Shown: piece by piece, positions 10,315 to 21,800 of the stretch
Position numbering within the stretch: the first letter of the stretch is position 1
Layout: each line of letters begins with the position of its first letter
NCBI GenBank assembly: GCA_011033025.1
Contig: WFMF01000592.1
Span: forward strand, 1 to 64,000
Reading direction: 5' to 3'
DNA length: 64,000 nt
DNA from: Beroe forskalii
Lineage: Eukaryota; Ctenophora; Nuda; Beroida; Beroidae
Notes under the pieces: model-generated
The model's input: the letters and a program-made list of their open reading frames with translations, nothing else
The model's database searches: none
Told to the model about the DNA's origin: nothing
Program-made: the position numbers and the translations under genes

Positions 10315-13168
10315 TTAGGCCCGTGAGATGAGTTCAGGGTGGATGGCTTCCTTGGGAACGTCCTTATGAACTGTCCCACTGCCTGGGATGTTGTCCAGAG
10401 TCGTGATACCGTCCTTGTCAATCACCTGAAACAGCAATGATACATTCCAGACGAATTAGTAGAGAAGTGATGCTTCTAATCTCGATGTTATGCGGAAGTC
10501 GTGGCTGGTACTCAAGCATAGAGAACGGGTATACCAATTCTAATAATTAGATTAATAGGTGTTGTAGGTTGTTAATATAACGAGTAGTGGAAGTTATATC
10601 ATAATATGAAGATTTAATTAATGTGAACGAAGACACTAAAAACTCAGCCTTTCAACATCCCAGGTAATTTAATGACAGAGAACTTGGAATCTCAAAGCTT
10701 AATATTCGGCTCAGTGGCACATCATATATTGACTTTCTAGATGTAATACAACGTAATTTTACGATGGTGATGAGTGGTTACCATTACCTTGACTGAGAAC
10801 GCATTGAGGTTGACAATGAACCGAGACTGCACTTCCTTTATACAGATTTTAAGAAGCTCCACAGTCTCCTCTTTTGTCATGTTTTCACGGTAGTACTTGT
10901 CAAGGGTGGACAGAATGAAGAAGGAGCCATAACCATGGGCAGCGAACTTTTCCTGTGACATGTATTGAAGCAAGTTACTATCTGGATAAAGTCTTTTATT
11001 CGAGGGTGGCACCTTTTTTAAACTAAATTGGAGAGAATCCTAAAAGAAATTGATAATTCAATGCCTTGCCTGCATACTAAATTACCTTGACCATTGATGC
11101 AAGATAATCCATAAAGTATAGGCTGGGAGTACCATCTTCTTCTACCCCTGCAAGAAGTAGATTCACCATATAGGGATGAGATCGAAGAGCTTGAGCTAGC
11201 ACCTGTTGGATAGAATGAACTGCTGTCAATAGATATTAGAAGTCCTGAATACTGAGTAATTGATGCACACTTGCATTATGTACCAAATGACTTCTTCAAG
11301 GCAATTAACTGTGTAGTCAACACAAACCAGCTTGGATTTACAGCTGCATAAATTGTATACATAATTCAGGTTTACATATAATTATATCTTACATTTACAT
11401 AGTGGAATTAGTATATTAACATTTGCATCTATGTAAGATTATTAGTTTGTTGTTTGGGAAAAATCTACTTCAAATGATTCTGAACCTTTGTGACTTTTTG
11501 CATGGTGGTAGGAAATGAGATAGACTTGTTAAGATATAGAACCAGAAAATGCTGCTGAAACAAACTCCAGGATGATTTGTTGTAAAGAAAAGTGATCTGT
11601 GATCAAGTAAAGGCAGAGCTGATTGCAGCAAATTCTGGAATTTTAGAGATGCTGGTCAGGACTGCCATGAAGACTGCTGTCAGGGGGATGACAGGAAGAA
11701 CTGAATTATAACGTTTAGTTTGGTGAAGGCCCTGTTGAAGGTTACAGTCGAAGGTGGATACCCTCAGTGTGAAGCCACTGTGTTGGAAGGGTATAAACTG
11801 ATTCTAAACATCAATTAAGGATGATTCTCCACAGCAGCTAATGCCTAAGGGTCAACACATTTCAAGAAAGTGTTTTATTTCTGTTGGACAGCAAATGAGA
11901 TAAGCAGTTATTGACTGGATTTATTATCACCATTTTCAATACAGTATCAGATCAATTCCTTTTCCTAATAATTTACCCAACTTTAAACATTTAAACATAA
12001 CCCAGGCGTCCCAATGCTGAAGAGGCGAGGCCAGGAAAGTTCATGGTGCACATTTCAAAGATGAATGAGATGTTTCATCATTCATTAAAGAGGAACTATA
12101 GACTTAGAATCACAAATTTCATGGTATATTCTTATTTTTGGATATCAGCTGGGTAACCTTTCTTGAGAAGTTAGCAGCTGCATTGGGGGTCAGTTTATAG
12201 CCATGTATCATTTCATAAAGCTTAAGATTCTTCTGTATATATTCAGCATAATATGTCATGTCACCAACATCACCACTCACAGCCATCATCTGCAATATTA
12301 TGATATCAATGATCCCAATAATATGATCTATATGTTTTTTCAGTAATCAAAAAATGACATGGAATAAACTGACATGAGATTTTTGTCTGTTTGATCCACT
12401 GTCTGAACTTTTGTCTCCTTTTCAAAAGCAAATTACAGGCAAAATGGTCAGAGTGTACAAAACAGACATGTCTGTCTTATCAATTCACTCTCTCTCTTCA
12501 TAGGCAGAAATGGTCAAATTGTTTACTCTGACCATTTTGACTGCAAGCAGATATTCAGACAACAGACCTTTGAACAAAGCTGTGCTTAAAGCTAAACCTT
12601 AATAATAAGATATTTTTTGTCTGTTTTGTCTGCAGAAAAATGGACTCAGTGGACAAATCTTAATAATAAAGTAAATTCACACGTGAATAATGTTTGTGCG
12701 GGCGCACACCATTAAATTAGAGCTTGCCAAGGAAATATCAAGAGAAACGAAGGCTAAGCCGGGCTTAGTCGCGCCGTTGCTATGGATACAGATATTCTGC
12801 ACGGGCCGATTAATCGCGCTGGCGTTCTTCTGGTTTAATGCTGTTTTGATTTCGGAGCTTTATAACTTTTGGTGTGATTAGAATTTTTTGATGCGGTAAA
12901 AATAATTTGGTTGATTTGAGTTGCGGGGTTTGAAATTTGCGAACGAGGTGCTGCGTAGCAGCGCCGAGTGAGCTCTGTGTATGCAGGCCCAACGGGCCTG
13001 CTAGTCAGATATAAAAAGCAAGACATCTATTTTTCAACTTACCATCTTATCACTCAGCTCAAACTGCTTTTGTGAATCATGCTTGATAGCAATTATGCTG
13101 TGTGCAGCTAAGTTATCTGAGGCAACAACCACAAAGTCTTTTCCACAAATACCAATCAAACATTCCAT
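10315..13168 (-). CDS. PSMB2: proteasome subunit beta type-2
   Basis: Five exons on the minus strand, 13168-13043, 12289-12158, 11202-11086, 10952-10788 and 10425-10315, each joining in phase 0, encode 216 aa (human is 201). The protein starts [18 protein letters not shown], keeps YAEYIQKN, the NAAANF helix and the MVNLLLAG strand, and has FAAHGYG, all hallmarks of PSMB2. Beta-2 is a structural, non-catalytic subunit of the 20S core particle ring (beta-4 position in yeast nomenclature) and is made without a propeptide; the immediate start at MECLIG agrees. The C-terminal tail is about 15 residues longer than in human. All donors and acceptors are GT-AG. The first intron carries a Helitron-like insertion and a small inverted repeat. 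Confidence 0.96.
12437..12540. repeat. short inverted repeat in PSMB2 intron 1
   Basis: CAAAATGGTCAGAGTGTACA on the left is matched by its near complement, TTTACTCTGACCATTTTG, on the right about 80 bases on. The palindrome ACAGACATGTCTGT lies between them. Several TTGTCTGT motifs flank both arms. It resembles a small fold-back element; no target duplication was found. Confidence 0.5.
12658..13004 (+). mobile_element. short non-autonomous Helitron-like element
   Basis: The 3' end is GCAGGCCC-AAC-GGGCCTGC, a strong hairpin, running straight into CTAG followed by T. CTRR before T after a terminal hairpin is the Helitron 3' signature. The proposed 5' end is TC at 12658, preceded by A, so insertion would be between A and T with no target duplication. 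The body is more GC-rich than the intron around it and holds no gene. The 5' end is less certain than the 3' end. It lies in PSMB2 intron 1. Confidence 0.55.
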
Positions 13169-13673
13169 TTTGACCTGGGCTGACTTAGTTATCAGGATAA
13201 GATTATCATTATTATTATTATTTATAGGTCATTCATAATTTAAATGTATTATTATTCAATGCATTATTCAAATCATATAGAAAACTTCCTTCAAGGCACC
13301 AACATGATCCCTTTAGGTAATGCAATGTGGAGAGCAGTAGGATCTAAGTGTGTCACACCTTAGCTTTCGGGGTGTTTAAATTATGAGAGCTTTTCAAGAG
13401 GTATGCCCCCAGCAGTCACCCCCTGGTGCCAGGGTATAGTAATGTAATGTAATGTAAAGATTTTGCCATAAAGCAACTCAATTAGTCAGAAAATTCTTTC
13501 ATCACACTTTATCATTTTAGCATGTACCCTAAACAAGGTACTCAAAATATTTAACTATAAGTATTGTTCATCTAAGTTGTTAAAAAACACCCATATATAC
13601 AAAGATCCATATGCATAACAGTCTGCTATTCAAAACTTGACAGTATGTTGATGGCGTACTGTCATTAACTCTG

Positions 13674-14573
13674 TCACACAGTCTTCTCGACACTGTTTAT
13701 AATTCCATTTCTGATGAAATGTCGCTTGTTAGGCTCATCAGTCTTCTTCCTCTTCAACTCTGCAACAAGAGTCCTGTGTGCAAGCCTCTGATCGTGGGAC
13801 CTGTCAGGAGACAGGAAAACACTCTTATATTTGTCCTTCTCATTGAGTAGGGGAGATTTAGCTATGACCTCTGAAACAATCAAGGAACTGGTCAAGGCAA
13901 CCTTGACAGGGCGTGGTCTACTGTCCTTAGCCTTGCCCACTCTAAACACCTCCATCTTTGGTTTTTCTCCAATTACTTCCATGATGCTACATATCTTCTC
14001 ATTGAGGTCCTCGTTGTCCTCCTCTGCCAGACCAAATACCATGATGTTTCGGCTCCTGTCCTCCTCCTCTACAACTTTCTTAACAACCGACACAATGCTG
14101 GCTGGTGTCACTGATGTCTGCTCCTGCAGTCCTGACTTCACAACGGAGCTGTAGCTCTTGAACTCCTCTTTGACTGTTTCTGGACAGATGACTTCACATG
14201 ATGTTACTGCACACAACTGTTTATCTTTAAACTCCAGCAACTGCTTCTGAAGCTGTACCACATTCTCCTGAGACTCAATAAGCTTCCTTTGCAGCACAAC
14301 CATCTCATCAGAGATTTGGCTGAAGGGAGAAGTCTTCAGTGACTCATCATGCTTTACCTGCATATTATGATTCTCTTCCTCCAACCCTCGAACAGTACGG
14401 TGCATATCTGATATATGGACAAAAGCTTGACAAAGCATTGCAGCAAGTTTATCCTTTCCAATTGATTCACAGTGGTTAACAGTCAACTCCTTGGTACTAG
14501 GACAACTCAAAATCTTTAGTTTTCTCTTTATCCACTTATCCCACAAGTCCACATTATCATCAGCATGATCCAT
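13674..14573 (-). CDS. LINE ORF1-like protein, intact 299 aa
   Basis: The ATG at 14573 starts an uninterrupted 299-codon frame. Residues about 75-125 are Glu/Gln/Lys-rich and likely coiled coil. From about residue 180 the sequence RNIMVFGL, then a Glu/Asp-rich helix, GEKPK, FRVGK, RPRPVKV and YKSVFLSPDR matches the RRM-like C-terminal half of ORF1 proteins of invertebrate non-LTR retrotransposons. Such proteins bind the element RNA. No ORF2 follows downstream, so it is either an isolated fragment that has kept its frame or a co-opted gene. The sequence beyond its stop holds an ACATT-type simple repeat near 13440-13460. Confidence 0.75.
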   Translation of the reverse strand: MDHADDNVDLWDKWIKRKLKILSCPSTKELTVNHCESIGKDKLAAMLCQAFVHISDMHRTVRGLEEENHNMQVKHDESLKTSPFSQISDEMVVLQRKLIESQENVVQLQKQLLEFKDKQLCAVTSCEVICPETVKEEFKSYSSVVKSGLQEQTSVTPASIVSVVKKVVEEEDRSRNIMVFGLAEEDNEDLNEKICSIMEVIGEKPKMEVFRVGKAKDSRPRPVKVALTSSLIVSEVIAKSPLLNEKDKYKSVFLSPDRSHDQRLAHRTLVAELKRKKTDEPNKRHFIRNGIINSVEKTV

Positions 14574-15174
14574 TGCAATAAAAAAAAATATCAATTACAA
14601 ACACTACTCTTCACCATCACACTACTCTTCACCATCAAGTGCAGTGATCCCCTGCCTGAATATTAATCCTGCAGATTGATGTCTTGAAGAAAGATTTCTT
14701 TTTAATTCAATCTAAATCTTTTCTGTATCATCACATATGTCACAATAGCAATGTCCCTCAGCTTCGATTCCTTGTTTAACGTACAGCAATGATCTACACT
14801 GAGTTCACCATGGTTGGGCACTTAGACACCCATTAGTACTGTGACATATACACAAATAATAGTATAATAATCTTAATTATAATTTTGTAGGTGCACGTAA
14901 GTCAGAATTATAAAAATATATTTAATAAAGAGTCAATAACATTGTGGGCTAGTTCTCTATTAACTTTTGATAGGAAGAACAAACAAAATGACAGCACTGT
15001 AAACTCCATCTAAGAGAAAGAAATTTTTAAAAAATAAATTTATTTTTATCAACATTATAAAAACAAAACAATTTAAATACAAAACAAAATAATTCCTTTC
15101 CTTTTCCCATAATTTTTCTAATTTTAACAATTAAACTGAACCCAGTTGCCCCAGCCCACCGACGCGCAGCGCAT

Positions 15175-15560
15175 TTATACGCCGCGCACGCGCAGAGCGC
15201 GCGCGTGCGCGGCGTATAAGTGTTGCGTGCCACTGAAGGGTCTTATTATTTGGGTGCGCGTCGCGCTCCCCAATAATAAGACCCTCCAGTGCAGTGGCGC
15301 GCATGAACATTGTGCTATAGCTAAGAACCTTCAGCATGTTTCAAAAGACGTATATCCTTGTTTGCGTTGCGCTTCTTAAGCCCACATAGCTATAGATGTG
15401 TGTACATGTACGCGCGCGGCGCTTCTGAGGAAGCACACCACGCAACGCAAACAGGGATATACACGTGTTAGCAAGCGTTGAGCTTCCTCAGGGAAGCGCC
15501 GCACGCGTTAATGCGTTATACACACACCTATGCGTGCTTAGGAATCCAGCACAATGCAAT
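15175..15560. repeat. GC-rich cluster of nested palindromes
   Basis: The stretch is far richer in CpG than its surroundings. First, TTATACGCCGCGCACGCGC pairs with its complement at 15201-15219. Next, GGGTCTTATTATT (about 15238) pairs with AATAATAAGACCC (about 15273). Then TATATCCTTGTTTGCGTTGCG (about 15350) pairs with CGCAACGCAAACAGGGATATA (about 15441), and further CGCGCGGCGCTTC/GAAGCGCCGC arms extend outward. It looks like several fold-back elements side by side or nested. Confidence 0.7.
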
Positions 15561-15599
15561 GCACCTCAGAAAAGCATCAAAACGCGCGGCGCAGTACGA

Positions 15600-17082
15600 A
15601 GCGCCCAACATGACTGGCCATTAAATACAACTGGGTAACACTACTCACAAGTCAAATCGAAATTTTTTAACATCCTTAAGGGCTTGCTTAAGATGGATAA
15701 TGGATGTTTGTGTCATGACGTGAAGATTGAACCATCTCTGCTACCTGTCGTCCTGTCAAACTAAATGACATGGCTGCAGCACTAAAACTACAACTGACGA
15801 TTGTGCAAGAGTTTCTGCATGTGACCGTGGACTAAGATCAGTAATATCAATTTTTGAGCACTCATACTTTGATATAAGGGTTAGAGTTGGTGGTTTCTCA
15901 AACTCTAATTATAAAATTGGCACTTCCTCCAATAAAACCACTAAAAGGATTGGATACTCCATAAAACATAGTTTTGATTACTTTGAGAACTCGATTTACC
16001 ATAGTAACTTTCTAATTGTTTTGTTCTACATGAACTTACTGCATTGAATTTCATGAATTTTTTATTTGATATTTTATTCATTTCCAATTTCCAAAATCCA
16101 TTAATTGTTTTCAACCCTCACCTTTTTTCTACTTGGCCACTACATTAACTAACCTTTTTTCCACATTTTACTCAGGATGATTAACATTCACACGGAGATC
16201 CTGAAGATGGAATTTTAAATTCCGAAACTGTCAGTCGATTTGCGTGGTTGTGTGAAATTGTTTGATTCATTCCTTTCATTATCATCATTGAGTTTCATTC
16301 ATCTCATTCACTTGATATCATGAAGGATCACATTAAAGATTAATCATTCTTTAAAAAAGTTACACACCCTCATGCTACTTCAAGTGTTACCATGTCCCTG
16401 AAACAACTCTATGCATGAGATGAGAAGGGAAGTATAAGGAAAGAATAATATAGTCAGAAAAAGGTTTTTTCACCAGTGGTGTTCTTTACAACAGGAGCAA
16501 GGAGGCACCGGACCTGAAGCAACCATGGTCTTGCAGCATTTTGCAGAAATGGTGGCCTATAAAAGGTCTGACAAATACAGCCTTATCAACCTTATCAGAA
16601 CAAGAGTCAGGTTTGAAATACTCAGAAGTGTACTGATTGCAATACTCAGAGGTGTGAGAGGGTCTATTAACAAAGAAAAGACGCTGGACACATCTGCCTT
16701 CAACCTCATCCCCATTCCCCAAACATCCAAACTATGATGTTTTACTGGAATCATCCTAGATACAGACTTGAGCTTTTGGCTAGCACAATAATTTATATTT
16801 CTCAGATTTTGGGTGCACCATGGCCATGGCCCTTAACTTAATATTTTATACCAAATTTTGCATAGTGGTGTCTTTTTTCATCATTCAAATATAGGGCGAC
16901 ATTGATTGAAATTTGAATGATATGTTTAATTTATTGATTATTATGATACACCACTTGTCATTGACACTTGGTGCTTTCTCAGCCTATGTAAAATTTATTT
17001 TCTTTCATTTTATAGCAATTTAAATCATAAGGAAAACTTTCTTTCATCATTGCTCATTGTTCTGATACTGATTTATTTCTAG
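15600..17082. other. intergenic region with one retroelement relic
   Basis: Apart from the relic at 16466-16737 I see no coding or structured sequence. The last bases before 17083 (TTTATTTCTAG) form a good 3' splice acceptor for the bHLH-PAS gene, so an untranslated first exon of that gene may lie in this stretch. Confidence 0.45.
16466..16737 (+). pseudogene. retroelement-like protein fragment
   Basis: A frame ending at a TGA at 16737, open through an internal ATG at 16525, reads GGTGPEAT, then HFAEMVAYKR, YSLINLIRTRVRFEILRS and a RGVRG motif. I associate this pattern (G-x-GPEA, Lys-Arg, then an Arg-rich helix and R-G-x-R-G) with the tails of invertebrate retroelement polyproteins, from memory only. 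There is no matching upstream domain, so it is a fragment. Confidence 0.35.
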
Positions 17083-17113
17083 GGTTAAAGATTGCTATGT
17101 TTTAATTGTGAAA

Positions 17114-18802
17114 ATGGCACCTGTAACCAAGAGAGATAAGCAAGAGCCTATTCCCACATGCCGTAAACAGAAGGAAAGATCTCGTTCACGGCAGAATCGT
17201 GAACAGTTTCGCAGTTTGATTGGAGAGTTATCTATACATGTAACAGGCAGCAAGTTATCTACAAATAAATGTCTGATGGCAGTGAGCAAAACATTCAAGC
17301 TTTCAAATGTTTCTGATTGGCCTTCTGATGATCTTGGAATCACTGATTATGCAATGAAGTTTTCATCAATAATGAATTTGCTTACTGTCGAGGGGCATCT
17401 AGGATGGGCATTTGATAGTGAAGGGTATATACTCTATGTATCTCCCAATTTCCAGAAACGACTCAACATCCAGGGTTGTGTTATTGGCACACATCTAAGT
17501 AAACTAATGCCTCAGTATGATTATGTTCTAAGAGATCTCTTTGTTCATAATTACCGTTCAACATGTACAACCATAAAGAAGAAAAGTTCGAAATTAGCTT
17601 TTCGACCAAGTCCTACTCCTGCTTATATGTATGGCAAAGTTCTCACAACTCATCAAGGTATGTATCTAATTAATGAATCTTAAAAATTATTAGTAAGAAA
17701 GTAATGAGTTGGTCTGCAGTGAATTCATGTAAACCAACATGAAATCATGTTTGCTACATCAGGGTAGATATTTTAATTAAGTATTGATCCATAGAATTTC
17801 TATCCCATATGTGTGCAGACTGCTCGATTGAAAAAGGGCTTTATAGAGAGGCATGCCAAAAATTGTGTGCTTTTGACGGAATTTGTATAGAAAGTTAAAG
17901 CCTGCAGAGGAAATCCACACATCTTTATCGAGGCCTCTGTCAATCGAGTGGTCTGCACACATATGCATAAATTCTAACATTATTAATTTACTAATAATTA
18001 AAATATGAGATGCTTAAGATATATTGCTGTATGTCATGTTAATTTGTCCGTTTGACCATTACAATTTTCAGGTGATAAAATCTACGTTGGTTCAGTTTTA
18101 TTCTACACAGATAAGTCTTCATTTCATCATCAGAATTTTCAGCATTCAAATGCAAACTTTTCAGAAATCATCCTTGATGAAAATTTTGATTATTTGAAGC
18201 GCCACAAGTCTTTGGATAAAATGCAAGGATTTAGTCCTCCACTGAGCAATTTTCTTGATGCCATTTGCCCACAGGATCTATCGAAAGTGCTTTCATGTTT
18301 CAATGAGGGTACAAAAAAGAGTTTCAATCTAACATTTCACATCAAAAAGGCAGAATCAGATAGCTATATCATGGTTTATGGTCACTTTTATCTTGGCAAT
18401 ACTCAAAATGGTAATAATGTCATATCTGCATTTATATCTCCAACTATACTTGAGAAAATGGATGAATCAGAAATCTTGCCTGTCCTTAAGAATGTTGTGG
18501 TAAAGGAAGAGAAGCAAGAGCATATTCCATCGCAGCCAAATGAGGGATTTGAATCACTGACCATCAAAGATCACTCTTCTCCACATGGGTCAGTCAGCAC
18601 TAATGAGTCATATGATTCTTCTACTTTAGATGATTTTGATCTCTTGGGTTGTTATGGTAACCTTCTACCTGACAATGATAAAGATATTCTGAATGCTCTC
18701 GATGAAATGTTTCCCATGGAAGAGTCTTCAGATGAAGAATTGAAGTTCAATGATCTTCCTCAGCTGGAATTTTCTGGATATATTTCATGTTTTGGAAATT
18801 AA
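17114..18802 (+). CDS. divergent bHLH-PAS transcription factor, CLOCK-like
   Basis: Two exons, 17114-17657 and 18072-18802, are split by a GT-AG intron inside a Gly codon and encode 424 aa. The ATG at 17114 sits in a good context (AAAATGG); the frame also opens at a GTG two codons earlier. Residues about 8-60 are a basic helix-loop-helix in which NREQFRSLIGEL resembles the CLOCK/NPAS2 helix. Residues about 85-145 are PAS-A (GYILYVSPNF), and about 210-310 are PAS-B-like. The last 100 residues are acidic with Leu/Phe clusters, like an activation domain. It would bind DNA as a heterodimer in the nucleus; that is inferred. It is about half the length of CLOCK and lacks the Gln-rich tail, so it may be a lineage-specific paralogue. 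HIF-type is an alternative. Confidence 0.8.
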
Positions 18803-21800
18803 ACCAGCTCCTTGTCAAGTACAAAATGCTAATTGGCAACCTCCAACAGTTAGATACTTCATGATAATTGATGAAACCAGGGCACAACATTCTGTTATTG
18901 AAAACAGAAACAAACATGTGAACTGAACTAATATAAAACAGCACAAACAAAGCATCAGTTCTCTGTGACCCATTGAAACTAGACAAAGATACTAGAAAAA
19001 TTTCCTGTTAAGTTATTGACTTTCCTTGAATCAATAGATGAATGCAACAGATAAGCTATAATGCTAACACCCTTCCTCCAACAAGGCTGTTGAGCTATTA
19101 TTCATTATGATCAGATTGAAAATGTTGCATCATCCTATTTTTCAACTGTGTTGAATTGGTGTTCATTTTATAATTGTTATTCGGAAATTCCTGAGAACTT
19201 ACAATATGTACCAATTTATGGGTCTTGTACAACTTATAAGCTTTATAAGCAATGATATTGATGGAGAATTTCCTGTATTTTATTGCACTAAGTTTAACCA
19301 ATATGAAAGTTAAAATCTTGTTCTAGATGACAATGATCCTAAAAGGATCTTCTGCTTGTTGTTTTTGTGTAACAAATATTTTGAGCTTCTACTGTCAAAT
19401 GACATCCTCAAATATATTTGAACACATTTTCCACAATATCGATGGTGACCTTAGTGCAGTATTCCAGGATTACTGGAGTAATGGCAATAACATATGCCTC
19501 AGGTATATCTTTTAAATGAGAGTATCTTCACTGGCCTCTTGTATGGCAACAAATTATTGATTGAATCCATTAATCTATATTAGAAAACTTTATTACAATG
19601 GATTTGGAGAAGATGAATCGTGAAAGATATAGCAATGTTGCTCTTGGAATGTGTTTTATCATCTATGTTGTCATCTAATTCTCGTTATCATGGAATAACT
19701 AAACATCTTATAATAGATAATCATGTTCTTACTTGTGCCAACATGGATCAAATTGATAGAGAATGAATGAAAATATAATGTAATATGTTTCATAATTGCC
19801 AAATTAATGGATGACTTAAGCTTTAATTAAGCTGTAGTTGGGTACAGTACTTTTAATAACAAAATTTGTTATGATGATGTTGTGTTACTGTTAGCTTCTT
19901 GGAAGCATGTTGGCTGTCTTTGAATTGGTATCGTTTTATCTCAAAAATGTGATTTGGTTTGTGTTAACAATGTCCTGTTTTTGTATTATACACATACACA
20001 TGAAAATCGTATTATGAAGGATTTAAGTGGGCTGATAGTTTATATCACATCTCAATTAAATTAAATGCTGTGATTTCAGAGCATTAATAATCGTGATTTG
20101 CCAATTTTAGGGCCTAGTATGATTTGGCCTGTCTTGTTGTGATATTATGACTTTATAAAGTTCAATAGATAAGATGGATACTTAAGAATCTAGAGTGCCC
20201 AAGATTAATAAGTACTCCTGGGATTAACCTCAGCTGTTACTTGATTATTACCTATAATTGCTCTATCGCATGGAAACTTTGAAGAATGATTTTGCATAAG
20301 TTGCAGCTCTATTTATATGGGCAACAGTGAAATTCTCGTCATAATATCATTACAATCTCATCTCTAACATACTTGGGATTTATTGATATATACAACACAA
20401 ATCTGACAATATTTAAATCACTTTGAGTTTATTAATATAATTAATCTAGAATTTACTGTTACATTTAACTGTGAGCCTATTATAAGCAGTCCTAATATTG
20501 TCATCCACATTTTATGCTACAATGCAGTTTTAAATATTGTACTGATATTATCCCTAGCTTAGTTATACAAAACTTTCAATGGGCCAATATTGTGGCTATA
20601 AAAGTTTCTTCCTTCGGGCTCAACATGTTCAAGTTCAATACTTAGTGATCACATTTGTTTCAAGGCTGATTATCAAACACTGGTATCGCTCATGTTCAAT
20701 ATGCAATATTTTAACACAAATAATCCATTTTTATTTAAGTTAAAAACTTTTATTACTTGAAATGTGACATCTGGTTTTAGACAAGGAACAGCATATCATG
20801 GGGTATATCTGCGTATTTAAGTTATCTGCGTGTTTAAGTAATATATGCTGTTAGACATTTTATGATACATACTTAGAAAGAAAAATTCAGTTTATGTATC
20901 ATAAACATGATCTATATTGATTCATTTTCATCCTAATTTTAAACTTGTCTCAAAGCTCTGAATCAGAACTTGCCTGAGCCCTGAAATAATTCGACTCATA
21001 TAAGTATTGATAATTAAAAATATAGTTATTTGTCAATATAAATCTCTGGCTTTCATTGTTGAAGTCTTAAGATTATGATGAAACTATACGCAGATTAACT
21101 ACATATTTTAATATAAGTGGTTAAACATAAAACATGACACAAGTCTATAAATTTTTTACTTGAAGGTTGTTCTGTACCCAATTTGATGTTATAATTATAT
21201 GAATAATATCTAGTCCTCCAAAACTCCCAGTTCAATTTCAATACAGTTTATAATTTATATGATAACAAGGTGTCTTATCAGTGGTATTTTTGTTGATATG
21301 TGTCATTGTATTTACAGTTTCTTGGTATACTAATACCTAATCCTTTGGCAGAATTTTCAATCAAAACTTTTATTTAGATACCATTCATATAAAATTTAGA
21401 ATTAATGCCACTGATAAAATTGCCTCAAATCAGGTTATGATTCAAAGCATATTAATCTTTTTAATTTGACTGATTATGTAGTCTGAATTGTGAGTTCATG
21501 TGTAAAAGATTTTTAAAGCAATATTTGCAATATACTCCCAATTGATTAAGTCGTTCATGCTACTATTATAGTGAGCTGCAAGATTTTTGGTAAAAAGATT
21601 CGAATGATAAAGAGATTCCAGAACCAAGGATTTACTTAAATTACTTGACAGGGCTGATTGTTTTCAGATTGTGGAGTTGTGGCTTCCTCCACTATCTCAC
21701 TATCAACTAATATATCATTACCTACCTATAGTTAGCAGACTGTTAGTTATCTTATATAATTGTTATGCCTCGTCATGTTACCTAAATTGAAATTCTGTCA

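Noticed and set aside
17777-17980. 67-codon minus frame within the bHLH-PAS intron
   Set aside because: It lies in the intron, has no domain and is antisense to a gene with clean splice sites.
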